Of a stretch of 5,233 nucleotides of DNA, positions 1-5,233 are shown piece by piece. A program made the position numbers and the translations under genes. The notes under the pieces are model-generated. The model searched no databases. It had not been told where the DNA came from and saw nothing but the letters and a program-made list of their open reading frames with translations. Every line of letters starts with the position of its first letter. The first letter of the stretch is position 1. This DNA comes from Gammaproteobacteria bacterium (GTDB lineage: Bacteria; Pseudomonadota; Gammaproteobacteria; Chromatiales; Chromatiaceae): assembly GCA_030625445.1 (NCBI GenBank), contig DAOUQU010000129.1, positions 1 to 5,233 of the forward strand, given 5' to 3'.

Positions 1-119
1 CCGGGGGGTGTCTTCACTGCAAGAAAAACGAATGTCATATTGATTGTCAGCACCGCCAGTAGCAATACCAGCCAGCCAATGACCCAGGGACTGCGAAAAG
101 CAGATTGTTTGTTTGACAT
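1..119 (-). CDS. ccoH: FixH/CcoH family cbb3 oxidase assembly protein, N-terminal part only
   Basis: The minus strand opens at an ATG at 117-119 and stays open for 39 full codons to the left edge, so the gene is cut off there. The visible protein begins MSNKQSAFRS, followed by PWVIGW (11-16), a hydrophobic segment of about 20 residues (13-35) and then KTPP. A short polar N-terminus, the PWVIGW motif, one membrane segment and a following proline-containing turn are typical of the FixH/CcoH family. These are single-pass membrane proteins needed for stable assembly of the cbb3 oxidase. Its place directly downstream of ccoG matches the common ccoG-ccoH-ccoI-ccoS order, so a copper ATPase gene (ccoI) would be expected beyond the left edge; that is inference. 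The ribosome binding site is weak: only a GGG about 6 bases before the ATG. The periplasmic domain is outside the window. Confidence 0.85.
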   Translation of the reverse strand, partial: MSNKQSAFRSPWVIGWLVLLLAVLTINMTFVFLAVKTPP

Positions 120-140
120 ACTCAACCCGTAGAAAAATAG

Positions 141-205
141 ATTAGTCCGCCCCCTCTCCCACCGGGAGAGGGTTGGGGTGAGGGGGCGCTAAAAAGCAGA
201 CTAAC
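141..205. repeat. REP-like GC-rich palindrome between ccoG and ccoH
   Basis: A perfect 9-bp inverted repeat (CCCTCTCCC at 152-160, GGGAGAGGG at 164-172) has a 3-base loop. A second, wider pairing is possible between CGCCCCC (148-154) and GGGGGCG (182-188), and an imperfect outer arm pairs 141-150 with 196-205 (8 of 10 bases). The last bases of the outer arm overlap the ccoG stop codon at 201-203. The minus-strand core CCCTCACCCCAACCCTCTCCC resembles a widespread intergenic repeat that I recall from many proteobacterial genomes. No T-run directly follows the stem on the minus strand (a run of five T lies about 12 bases on), so it looks more like a REP/BIME-type element than a classic terminator. 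It could still protect the upstream mRNA 3' end or dampen ccoH expression. Confidence 0.7.
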
Positions 206-1640
206 GCCTTGGCCCGATAAAGACGCTCTCGCGGTCACTGGAAAATTGCTCTTCGCCTGAGCCGGTCGTCACGATATGGAATACGATCGGCATGGTCTCC
301 GCATTCAGATTCTCACTCGGCACACGCACAAATACAGTGTGCGGTGTGATGTTGCCATGGCGCGCTTTGACCGGTTTATCGGCGCCGATGATCTTCAATC
401 CATCCGGACCGGTTGCAGAGATATTGACGCTGACATCCCTGTCTATCTTGTTGAGGATCTTGAGCATATATTTATTCTGGATGGCGCCGTCGCTCTGCAG
501 AACAAACAGTGGCTGGCGATCATGCAAAACTTTTAATTCGATTGCATCGATGGTGCTGAGACCGTAAGCAATGCCAGCCAGCGCCAGCGTCATGATGGCG
601 CTATAGATCCACACACGCGGACGCTTGAGCAATGGCCGCACCTCCTTGCCATCGATCTCATCGAGGGATTCATAGCGAATCAGGCCGGTCGGGCGATTGA
701 GTTTTTCCATAACCGCATCGCAGGCATCGATGCACAGCGCGCAGTTGATGCACCCCTCCTGTGAACCGTGGCGAATATCCACACCGGTTGGACAGACAGC
801 GATGCACTGCTTGCAGTCGACGCAGTCACCGGTGGTGCGCTCCGCTTCCGGCTGACCTTTTTTGACTCTGCCGCGCGGTTCACCGCGATGGAAATCGTAG
901 GTGACCACAGCGGAGGTGGCATCGATCATAACACTCTGGATACGCGCATAGGGGCACAGCCAGAAACAGGTCTGCTCGCGCAAAAATCCTGCCAGCACGT
1001 AGGTGCCGACGGTAAACATCGCAATCGTAATCGCTGCTGTTGATCCAACCTGAAAAGTAAAAATATCTTTCCACAACTGAATGCCGTCATAGAACCAGGC
1101 GACAAAACTGACACCGGTCACAAAACCAATAATCAGCCACAACGTGTGCTTGATAAACTTGACGCGGAACTTGGTAAAGTCCATCTTGGCCTTGTCGAGC
1201 TTGCGTCGTTTGGCGGGATTGCCCTCGAGCTTCTCCTCGATCCATGTATAGACATCTGTCCAGATGGTCTGAAAACAGAAAAAGCCGCAATAGACGCGAC
1301 CAAATAGCGCTGTGGATGCGGCCAGCAGCAGTGCAAAAAAGAGCAGCAGCAGTGACAGCATCCAGAAATCCTGGGGAAGAATGGTGAAATTGAAGATATG
1401 AAACTGGCGGTTGCCGATATCAAAAAAGACCGCCTGTCGGTCACCCCAGCGGATGAAATAGCCGAGAAAATAGAGTATCCACAGGGAGCCTGTCAACCAC
1501 TTGATATTCCGCCAGAAGCCACTGATGCGCTTGGCATGAATGGTCTCATCACCGGTGTTGAGCTCCCAATGCTCGTAATCCTCATAGATGTCGTCAAGAG
1601 CCTTGTCTGTGCTGCTGGAGTCGGTATTGCTGCTCATCAT
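201..1640 (-). CDS. ccoG: CcoG, cbb3 oxidase accessory membrane polyferredoxin (copper-handling)
   Basis: The 479-residue protein belongs to the CcoG/FixG/RdxA family, which works in the cytoplasmic membrane in cbb3 oxidase assembly. Family members have been reported to reduce Cu(II) to Cu(I) for CuB insertion. Hydrophobic segments lie near residues 47-64, 92-113, 165-184, 201-221 and 341-361. Cysteine motifs are C118-x3-C122, C225-x3-C229-P, a full ferredoxin motif at C273, C276, C279, C283-P and a second at C297, C300, C303, C307. The region after about 370 fits the Ig-like FixG C-terminal domain. Length is normal for the family. The protein starts with two Met codons. The best Shine-Dalgarno match, GGTGA, lies only 3 bases before the first ATG but 6 before the second, so translation may really begin at 1637. 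Oddly, the residue after C122 is Phe, where many homologues have Pro. The gene lies after a strong terminator, so it may not share the ccoNOQP transcript. The identification is secure. Confidence 0.96.
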   Translation of the reverse strand: MMSSNTDSSSTDKALDDIYEDYEHWELNTGDETIHAKRISGFWRNIKWLTGSLWILYFLGYFIRWGDRQAVFFDIGNRQFHIFNFTILPQDFWMLSLLLLFFALLLAASTALFGRVYCGFFCFQTIWTDVYTWIEEKLEGNPAKRRKLDKAKMDFTKFRVKFIKHTLWLIIGFVTGVSFVAWFYDGIQLWKDIFTFQVGSTAAITIAMFTVGTYVLAGFLREQTCFWLCPYARIQSVMIDATSAVVTYDFHRGEPRGRVKKGQPEAERTTGDCVDCKQCIAVCPTGVDIRHGSQEGCINCALCIDACDAVMEKLNRPTGLIRYESLDEIDGKEVRPLLKRPRVWIYSAIMTLALAGIAYGLSTIDAIELKVLHDRQPLFVLQSDGAIQNKYMLKILNKIDRDVSVNISATGPDGLKIIGADKPVKARHGNITPHTVFVRVPSENLNAETMPIVFHIVTTGSGEEQFSSDRESVFIGPRR

Positions 1641-1659
1641 CTTTCACCGTCAGAAAAAA

Positions 1660-1687
1660 ATAGTATTGCAGGGCTTTCGTGTAGCAA
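1660..1687 (-). promoter_or_regulatory. Possible sigma70-type promoter for ccoG
   Basis: On the minus strand TTGCTA (1682-1687) and TACTAT (1660-1665) are separated by 16 bases, each matching 4 of 6 consensus positions. They lie 20 to 47 bases before the ccoG start and downstream of the intrinsic terminator at 1733-1758, where a separate ccoG promoter would make sense. The match is weak and could be chance. I found no complete FNR/Anr palindrome (TTGAT-N4-ATCAA) beside it. Confidence 0.25.
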
Positions 1688-1728
1688 ACTGTTAAATTAT
1701 CCCCCCTTCAAGAGGCTGATAAACCACG

Positions 1729-1758
1729 AAAAAAGGGGGAGATATTCATCTCCCCCTT
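1729..1758 (-). terminator. Strong intrinsic terminator after the ccoNOQP operon
   Basis: Positions 1733-1743 and 1748-1758 form a perfect 11-bp stem with a 4-base loop. On the minus strand the stem ends in CCCCC and runs into six T (1734-1729), the classic rho-independent layout. On the plus strand the stem is followed by CCTAATTTTTTATA, so it may also work in that direction. It lies 107 bases after the stop of the small membrane protein gene and about 90 bases before ccoG, splitting the structural genes from the assembly genes. A weaker competing 7-bp pairing is possible between 1733-1739 and 1702-1708. Confidence 0.85.
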
Positions 1759-1772
1759 CCTAATTTTTTATA

Positions 1773-1781
1773 ATTATATCA
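1773..1781 (-). promoter_or_regulatory. Extended -10 promoter-like sequence before the terminator
   Basis: The minus strand reads TGATATAAT, a perfect TGN-TATAAT extended -10 element. No good -35 lies at the usual distance; the 16-base-spaced hexamer TTAATT matches 3 of 6. A start about 7 bases downstream would begin RNA just before the terminator hairpin, giving a leader that meets a terminator almost at once. The surrounding DNA is very AT-rich, and TATAATTATA at 1769-1778 is a perfect palindrome, so a chance match is quite possible. Confidence 0.3.
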
Positions 1782-1864
1782 ATAAATCACGCCGAATTAA
1801 GGCAACCCACAAATATCAATCAACGGTCGTCATATCCACCACCAGGGAGAAATGGCCGGGTTAA

Positions 1865-2002
1865 TCAATCTTTCTTGTGCGCCTCTTCGTCCTTCTTCAT
1901 CAAGGTACCAATCTTCTTGACCAGAAAGACAAATATCACGATACAGATAATGACAGCAGCGATAGAACCCAAAGCGACCGGATCACCAAGACCTTTGTTC
2001 AT
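1865..2002 (-). CDS. Small single-pass membrane protein downstream of ccoP (45 aa)
   Basis: An ATG at 2000-2002 opens 45 codons ending in TGA at 1865-1867. A strong Shine-Dalgarno site, AGAGGAGAG, ends 5 bases before the ATG, as good as any in the window. The protein starts MNKGLGDPVALGS, has one hydrophobic segment (about residues 9-28, rich in Ile, Val and Phe), then KKIG and a charged tail MKKDEEAHKKD. The positive charges just after the segment suggest N-out, C-in topology. The GDPVALxS start and layout recall small proteins of the DUF3149 type, and the size and AHKK tail faintly recall CcoM, the small extra subunit of the Pseudomonas stutzeri cbb3 oxidase. Both comparisons are from memory. 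It lies 67 bases after ccoP, before the operon terminator, so it is probably co-transcribed with the oxidase. A role in the oxidase complex or its assembly is inference. It does not look like CcoS. Confidence 0.8.
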   Translation of the reverse strand: MNKGLGDPVALGSIAAVIICIVIFVFLVKKIGTLMKKDEEAHKKD

Positions 2003-2027
2003 AATAACTCTCCTCTCTTTATAATCA

Positions 2028-2049
2028 CTCCCCGGTATAAACCGGGGAG
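2028..2049. other. Perfect intercistronic hairpin between ccoP and the small membrane protein gene
   Basis: CTCCCCGGT (2028-2036) and ACCGGGGAG (2041-2049) form a perfect 9-bp stem with a 4-base loop. On the minus strand it lies 20 bases after the ccoP stop. It is followed by TGATTATAAAGAGAGG with no T-run, so it is unlikely to be an efficient intrinsic terminator. Such a structure could protect the 3' end of the ccoNOQP message or set the level of the following gene, whose ribosome binding site lies about 11 bases past the stem. Confidence 0.7.
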
Positions 2050-2069
2050 CCTTCTTGCACTTCTGTTAC

Positions 2070-2912
2070 TTACTGACCGCCGCCAAGTTTGTAAACGTAG
2101 ACAGCAAGCTTCTTGATCTCATCTTTTGAGAGGCGATCGCCGAATACAGGCATGATCGCTTCGCGAGTCTTGGCATCGCCGGCAAAGTTGACGCCATGCA
2201 TAATGGTATCCCTGACACTCTGCTCCTGGTCAGCAGCCGTAAAGCGCCAGATTTTATCTGTCAGGTTTGCTGACCCCAGCACCTGCATCCCTTTGCCGTC
2301 AGGACCATGGCAGCCAACGCAGCCTTTGGCCATATAGAGGGGTTCCTTGACGGGATCGCCTGACATGACTGCTTTCACCAGAGCATCCGTCTCTTCAGGC
2401 TTGAGGATATTGGCGTTTGCCGTCATGACGCCTTTACGGCCGTTGGTGATGGTCTGCTCGATGGTCTCCACAGCACCGCCGTAGAGCCAGTTATCATCAA
2501 CCAGCACAGGGTATTCGGGACCACCCTGACCACCGCCGCCGTGACAGGGTGCACAGAAATCACCGAAAAGCACCTTTGCAGAAGCCAGGGTATAAGTCGT
2601 GAGACCATCATCCTCAAGAATCTGCTTGGCAGTCAGACCCTTGATCTTCTCTTCGAAGGGCGCCCGTACCTCATTGACCACATCGAGACCGCGTTGGTAT
2701 TCGCCGATCGAGGTCCAATCTAGAAGACCTTTGGTCGGTTCATTGCCAATCGGCAAAGAGGGATAGAGCAGTATGTAGCCGAAAAAGAAGGCTATTGATG
2801 CCCAAAGTGAGATCATCCACCAGCCTGGAGGCGGGTTGTCGAGCTCGCGTATATTGTCATCCCAAATGTGTCCGGTGTTATTTTCACCCGGAAATGGATT
2901 TTTATCCGCCAT
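2070..2912 (-). CDS. ccoP: cbb3-type cytochrome c oxidase subunit III, diheme cytochrome c
   Basis: The 280-residue protein is the membrane-anchored diheme subunit that accepts electrons from soluble or membrane cytochromes c and hands them to CcoO. The N-terminus carries GHIWDDNIRELDNPPPGWW (14-32), the CcoP signature before the single membrane segment (about 31-50). Two periplasmic cytochrome c domains follow. Their heme-binding motifs are C120-A-P-C123-H124 and C198-V-G-C201-H202, with likely axial Met ligands M163 (GVMTAN) and M254 (IMPVF). Length is at the short end of the family, and only one membrane segment is seen. The open frame continues upstream to 3083, but that part lies over ccoQ and has no family similarity. 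The ATG at 2912 has GGAG 6 bases before it and gives the expected N-terminus. It follows ccoQ by 20 bases. Confidence 0.97.
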   Translation of the reverse strand: MADKNPFPGENNTGHIWDDNIRELDNPPPGWWMISLWASIAFFFGYILLYPSLPIGNEPTKGLLDWTSIGEYQRGLDVVNEVRAPFEEKIKGLTAKQILEDDGLTTYTLASAKVLFGDFCAPCHGGGGQGGPEYPVLVDDNWLYGGAVETIEQTITNGRKGVMTANANILKPEETDALVKAVMSGDPVKEPLYMAKGCVGCHGPDGKGMQVLGSANLTDKIWRFTAADQEQSVRDTIMHGVNFAGDAKTREAIMPVFGDRLSKDEIKKLAVYVYKLGGGQ

Positions 2913-2932
2913 TGTATTCTCCGCTATTTGAT

Positions 2933-3115
2933 TCAATCTTCGTCCATCGGAATAAAGCGCTGTTTCTCGAGCTTCTCCCGATTCTTTGGACGCAGGACGT
3001 AGACATAAAGAACAACCATCAGGATGAAGACGACCACGGTCAGAACCATGCCAAACCAGTCTGACGCGGTCATCGCCTCCCAATCAGTATAAAAATACTC
3101 TTTGAGTTTACTCAC
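2933..3115 (-). CDS. ccoQ: cbb3-type cytochrome c oxidase small subunit (CcoQ family)
   Basis: This 60-residue protein occupies the ccoQ position between ccoO and ccoP. It starts VSKLKEYFYTDWEAMT, has one membrane segment (about 21-41), then LRPKNREKLEKQRF and an acidic end PMDED. The YFxTDWxAMT start and the basic then acidic tail match the longer CcoQ form I know from gammaproteobacteria. CcoQ proteins help stabilise the complex and bind no heme. The start is taken as GTG at 3113-3115, overlapping the last 8 bases of ccoO, with AAGG 6 bases upstream. The alternative ATG at 3071-3073 has GGGAGG only 2 bases before it and would remove the conserved YFxTDWxAM segment, so it is less likely. The frame extends upstream to 3223, but that part is only a shadow of ccoO. 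Confidence 0.9.
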   Translation of the reverse strand: MSKLKEYFYTDWEAMTASDWFGMVLTVVVFILMVVLYVYVLRPKNREKLEKQRFIPMDED

Positions 3116-3818
3116 GGTATGCCTTGCTGTCGTCCAGTTTGGCCATGGTGCCCAATACCTGAAGAAAGGCGACAACCGCATCCTCTTCGTTCTTGCCTTC
3201 CAACTCCGCAGGCCCTTCGGCAATATCCGCCTCAGTATAGGGCACGCCCATCAATTTCATCGCCTCCATGCGAACGCTGATATCGGTATCCAGAGGCGTC
3301 TCAACTAACCAGGGGTAGTTGGGCATAACAGACTCAGGCACAACCGAACGCGGCGCACGCAGGTGCTTGCGATGCCAGCTGTCAGAGTATTTGCCGCCGA
3401 GACGGGCAATATCCGGGCCGGTACGCTTTGAGCCCCACTGAAAGGGGTGGTCATATATTGACTCGGAGGCCAGGGAGTAGTGACCATAACGCTCTTTTTC
3501 GTCACGGAACGGACGGATCATCTGCGAGTGGCACAGATAGCAGCCTTCACGCTGATAGATATCACGCCCCGCCAACTCCAACGCCCTGTAGGGACGCACG
3601 CCGTCACCGGGCTTGTGATCCTTGAGGGTCTGGCCCTCCTGCCGCTGCCAGAGAATTTCGGGGAATTTGTTGTGCTCGAAGGTGCTCTTCATGAAGAACA
3701 GCGGTACGATTTCAACGATGCCGCCAACCGAGAGAACCAGCATCAAACCGATGACCAGCGCCCATGCATTGACCTCGAATCTCTCTTGAAGACCCTTGGG
3801 TTTTACTTTGTTTGTCAT
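3108..3818 (-). CDS. ccoO: cbb3-type cytochrome c oxidase subunit II, monoheme cytochrome c
   Basis: The 236-residue protein is the monoheme subunit that relays electrons from CcoP to the heme b centre of CcoN. An N-terminal membrane anchor covers about residues 18-42 and includes VEIVPLFF. The periplasmic c-type heme motif is C93-Y-L-C96-H97, followed by SQMIRPFRDE. RTGPDIARLGGKYSDSWH (132-149) and SVMPNYPWL (163-171) are family signatures, and M165 is the probable second axial heme ligand. Length is in the usual range for CcoO. The ATG at 3818 is preceded by AGAGGA with 7 bases of spacing. It starts 14 bases after the ccoN stop and ends inside the start of ccoQ, pointing to coupled translation within one operon. 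Confidence 0.98.
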   Translation of the reverse strand: MTNKVKPKGLQERFEVNAWALVIGLMLVLSVGGIVEIVPLFFMKSTFEHNKFPEILWQRQEGQTLKDHKPGDGVRPYRALELAGRDIYQREGCYLCHSQMIRPFRDEKERYGHYSLASESIYDHPFQWGSKRTGPDIARLGGKYSDSWHRKHLRAPRSVVPESVMPNYPWLVETPLDTDISVRMEAMKLMGVPYTEADIAEGPAELEGKNEEDAVVAFLQVLGTMAKLDDSKAYRE

Positions 3819-3832
3819 TGTCAGATCCTCTC

Positions 3833-5233
3833 TTAAGCTGTAACAGTGGCAGTACGCGCTTTTTGCACACTGCCTTCTGCAGCAGCCTTACGCACTGTCA
3901 TCAAGACATTGAAGACCATCAGCAAAGCGCCGGTTACGAAGATCATACCGCCGATTGCACGCATCGCGTAGTAGGGGTGCATCGCTTCAACAGACTCGGC
4001 AAATGTATACGCCAGGGTGCCGTACTCATCGTAGGCGCGCCACATCAAGCCCTGCATGATGCCTGACACCCACATCGCTACGACATAGACAACGGTGCCG
4101 ATGGTAGCGGTCCAGAAGTGCGCGTTGATCAGTTTGGTAGACCACAACTCGACGTGGAAGGTGTGCTTCATCATGTGATAGAGCGCGCCGATTCCCACCA
4201 TGGCAACCCAGCCAAGGGCCCCCGAGTGCACATGGCCGACAGTCCAGTCAGTGTAGTGCGACAAGGCGTTGACGGTCTTGATCGACATGATCGGGCCTTC
4301 GAACGTCGACATCGCATAGAAGGCGAGTGACATGATCAGGAAACGCAGTACATAGTCTGTACGCAGCTTGTCCCATGCGCCGGAGAGCGTCATCATGCCG
4401 TTGACCGCGCCGCCCCATGAAGGGATGATCATGGCGATAGAGACTGCAGCGCCCAGTGCACCGGTCCAGTCAGGCAGAGCCGTGTAATGCAGGTGGTGGG
4501 CGCCCAGCCATACGTAGCCGAACATCAGCGCCCAAAAGTGGATCACCGAGAGGCGGTAGGAGTAGACGGGACGACCGGCCTGCTTGGGTACGAAATAGTA
4601 CATGATGCCGAGGAAACCGGCTGTGAGGTAGAAACCAACCGCGTTATGTCCCCACCACCACTGGATCATGGCGTCCTGGACCCCCGCAAACAGCGAGTAG
4701 GACTTGGTCAGACTAACAGGAACTGCAAGCGAGTTCACCACGTGCAGATAGGTGATCATCACCATCATGCCGAGGAAAAACCAGTTGGAGACATAGATGT
4801 GCGAACTCTTGCGAATCACCATGGTCATGATGAAGTTGAACATGTAGACCAGCCACACGACGGCAATCGCCAGGTCGATGGGCCACTCCAGCTCCGCATA
4901 CTCTTTTGACTGGTTGATGCCCAGTGGCAGCGTGATGACAGCCGCAACGATAATCAGATTCCAGCCCCAGAAGACGAACCACGCCAGCTTGTCGCTCCAC
5001 AGGCGTGTGCCGCAGGTGCGCTGTACACTGTAGTAGGAGGCCGCCATGAGGATACATCCGCCGAAGGCGAAGATCACTGCATTGGTATGGAGAGGACGCA
5101 AACGCCCGAAGGTGATGTACGCGATATCAAAGTTCAAAAATGGCCAGGCCAGCTCAGAGGCGATATAGGTGCCTGCTGTAGTGCCCACCAAAAGGTAGAC
5201 TGCCGCCATGACGGTGAACCAGCGCACAATTTT
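3833..5233 (-). CDS. ccoN: cbb3-type cytochrome c oxidase catalytic subunit I (5' end missing)
   Basis: This is the heme-copper catalytic subunit that reduces oxygen to water and pumps protons in the cytoplasmic membrane. The frame is open to the right edge. A GTG at 5225-5227 could be read as a start, but the two codons before it (Lys, Ile) continue a KIVRWF-type family sequence, so the true start lies outside. Counting the GTG as residue 1, the ligands are H47 (heme b, RPLHTNAVIF), H194 (CuB, WWGHNAVGFY), Y238 (likely cross-linked Tyr, FGYVWLG), H244 and H245 (CuB, GAHHLHY), H332 (heme b3) and H334 (heme b) in GHVHSGALGW. These fall a constant 13 residues below the Pseudomonas stutzeri numbering I recall (60, 207, 251, 257, 258, 345, 347). 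This suggests only about 11 further codons are missing beyond the edge. About a dozen hydrophobic segments follow the expected pattern. The operon promoter, probably oxygen-controlled, would lie outside the window. Confidence 0.98.
   Translation of the reverse strand, partial: KIVRWFTVMAAVYLLVGTTAGTYIASELAWPFLNFDIAYITFGRLRPLHTNAVIFAFGGCILMAASYYSVQRTCGTRLWSDKLAWFVFWGWNLIIVAAVITLPLGINQSKEYAELEWPIDLAIAVVWLVYMFNFIMTMVIRKSSHIYVSNWFFLGMMVMITYLHVVNSLAVPVSLTKSYSLFAGVQDAMIQWWWGHNAVGFYLTAGFLGIMYYFVPKQAGRPVYSYRLSVIHFWALMFGYVWLGAHHLHYTALPDWTGALGAAVSIAMIIPSWGGAVNGMMTLSGAWDKLRTDYVLRFLIMSLAFYAMSTFEGPIMSIKTVNALSHYTDWTVGHVHSGALGWVAMVGIGALYHMMKHTFHVELWSTKLINAHFWTATIGTVVYVVAMWVSGIMQGLMWRAYDEYGTLAYTFAESVEAMHPYYAMRAIGGMIFVTGALLMVFNVLMTVRKAAAEGSVQKARTATVTA

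Noticed and set aside
1703..1744. 13-codon minus-strand ORF starting inside the terminator hairpin with an AGGGGGAG before its ATG
   Set aside because: The purine-rich site is simply the terminator stem, the start is sealed in the hairpin, and the peptide has no run of regulatory codons.
1398..1763. 121-codon plus-strand ORF reaching into the ccoG upstream region
   Set aside because: Most of it is antisense to ccoG, the remainder passes through the terminator, and it shows no domain-like features.
1777..1825. TTGAT half-sites suggesting an FNR/Anr box upstream of ccoG
   Set aside because: Neither half-site is followed by ATCAA at the required 4-base spacing, so no full palindrome exists.
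2913..3083. Upstream extension of the ccoP frame to an earlier start
   Set aside because: It overlies ccoQ in another frame, has no CcoP-like sequence, and the ATG at 2912 has a good ribosome binding site and the family N-terminus.
3116..3223. Upstream extension of the ccoQ frame
   Set aside because: It overlaps ccoO and its translation is arginine- and tryptophan-rich with no family similarity.
3480..3836. 118-codon plus-strand ORF
   Set aside because: It is antisense to ccoO with no recognisable protein features.
4487..4909. 140-codon plus-strand ORF
   Set aside because: It is antisense to the well-conserved ccoN and its translation, rich in His, Val and Asp, is a typical shadow.
5225..5227. 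GTG as the start of ccoN
   Set aside because: The preceding Lys-Ile codons fit the CcoN family sequence, and the ligand numbering implies missing N-terminal residues beyond the edge.

Overview
The window is a stretch of a cbb3-type cytochrome c oxidase locus, with every supported gene on the minus strand. Reading in the direction of transcription (right to left) the order is ccoN (5' end beyond the right edge), ccoO, ccoQ, ccoP, a 45-residue single-pass membrane protein too short for usual ORF calling, then ccoG and the first 39 codons of ccoH (fixH), which runs off the left edge. Gene order, protein sequences and Shine-Dalgarno sites suggest a gammaproteobacterium that respires at low oxygen. 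The form of CcoQ and CcoG recalls sulfur-oxidising or related gammaproteobacteria, but this is an impression from memory and not a firm placement.

Right part (2070-5233): the four structural genes are tightly packed. ccoN and ccoO are 14 bases apart, ccoO and ccoQ overlap by 8 bases through a GTG start, and ccoQ and ccoP are 20 bases apart. CcoN holds the heme b, heme b3 and CuB ligands. CcoO (one c-heme) and CcoP (two c-hemes) pass electrons to it. CcoQ is the small non-heme subunit. All key ligands that can be checked are present, so the oxidase looks functional.

Middle part (1641-2069): a perfect 9-bp hairpin follows ccoP, then comes the small membrane protein gene with a strong ribosome binding site. 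About 105 bases further on lies a strong intrinsic terminator (11-bp stem, T-run) that should end the ccoNOQP transcript. An extended -10 promoter-like sequence sits just before the terminator and a weaker candidate promoter just after it, so ccoG-ccoH probably has its own transcription or receives read-through.

Left part (1-1640): ccoG encodes the polyferredoxin-like membrane protein linked to copper delivery for cbb3 assembly. A REP-like GC-rich palindrome lies between ccoG and ccoH. The left part thus serves assembly and the right part builds the enzyme. I saw no mobile element, tRNA, rRNA, CRISPR array or clearly novel multi-gene system. The least ordinary items are the unannotated small protein and the non-coding structures around it.
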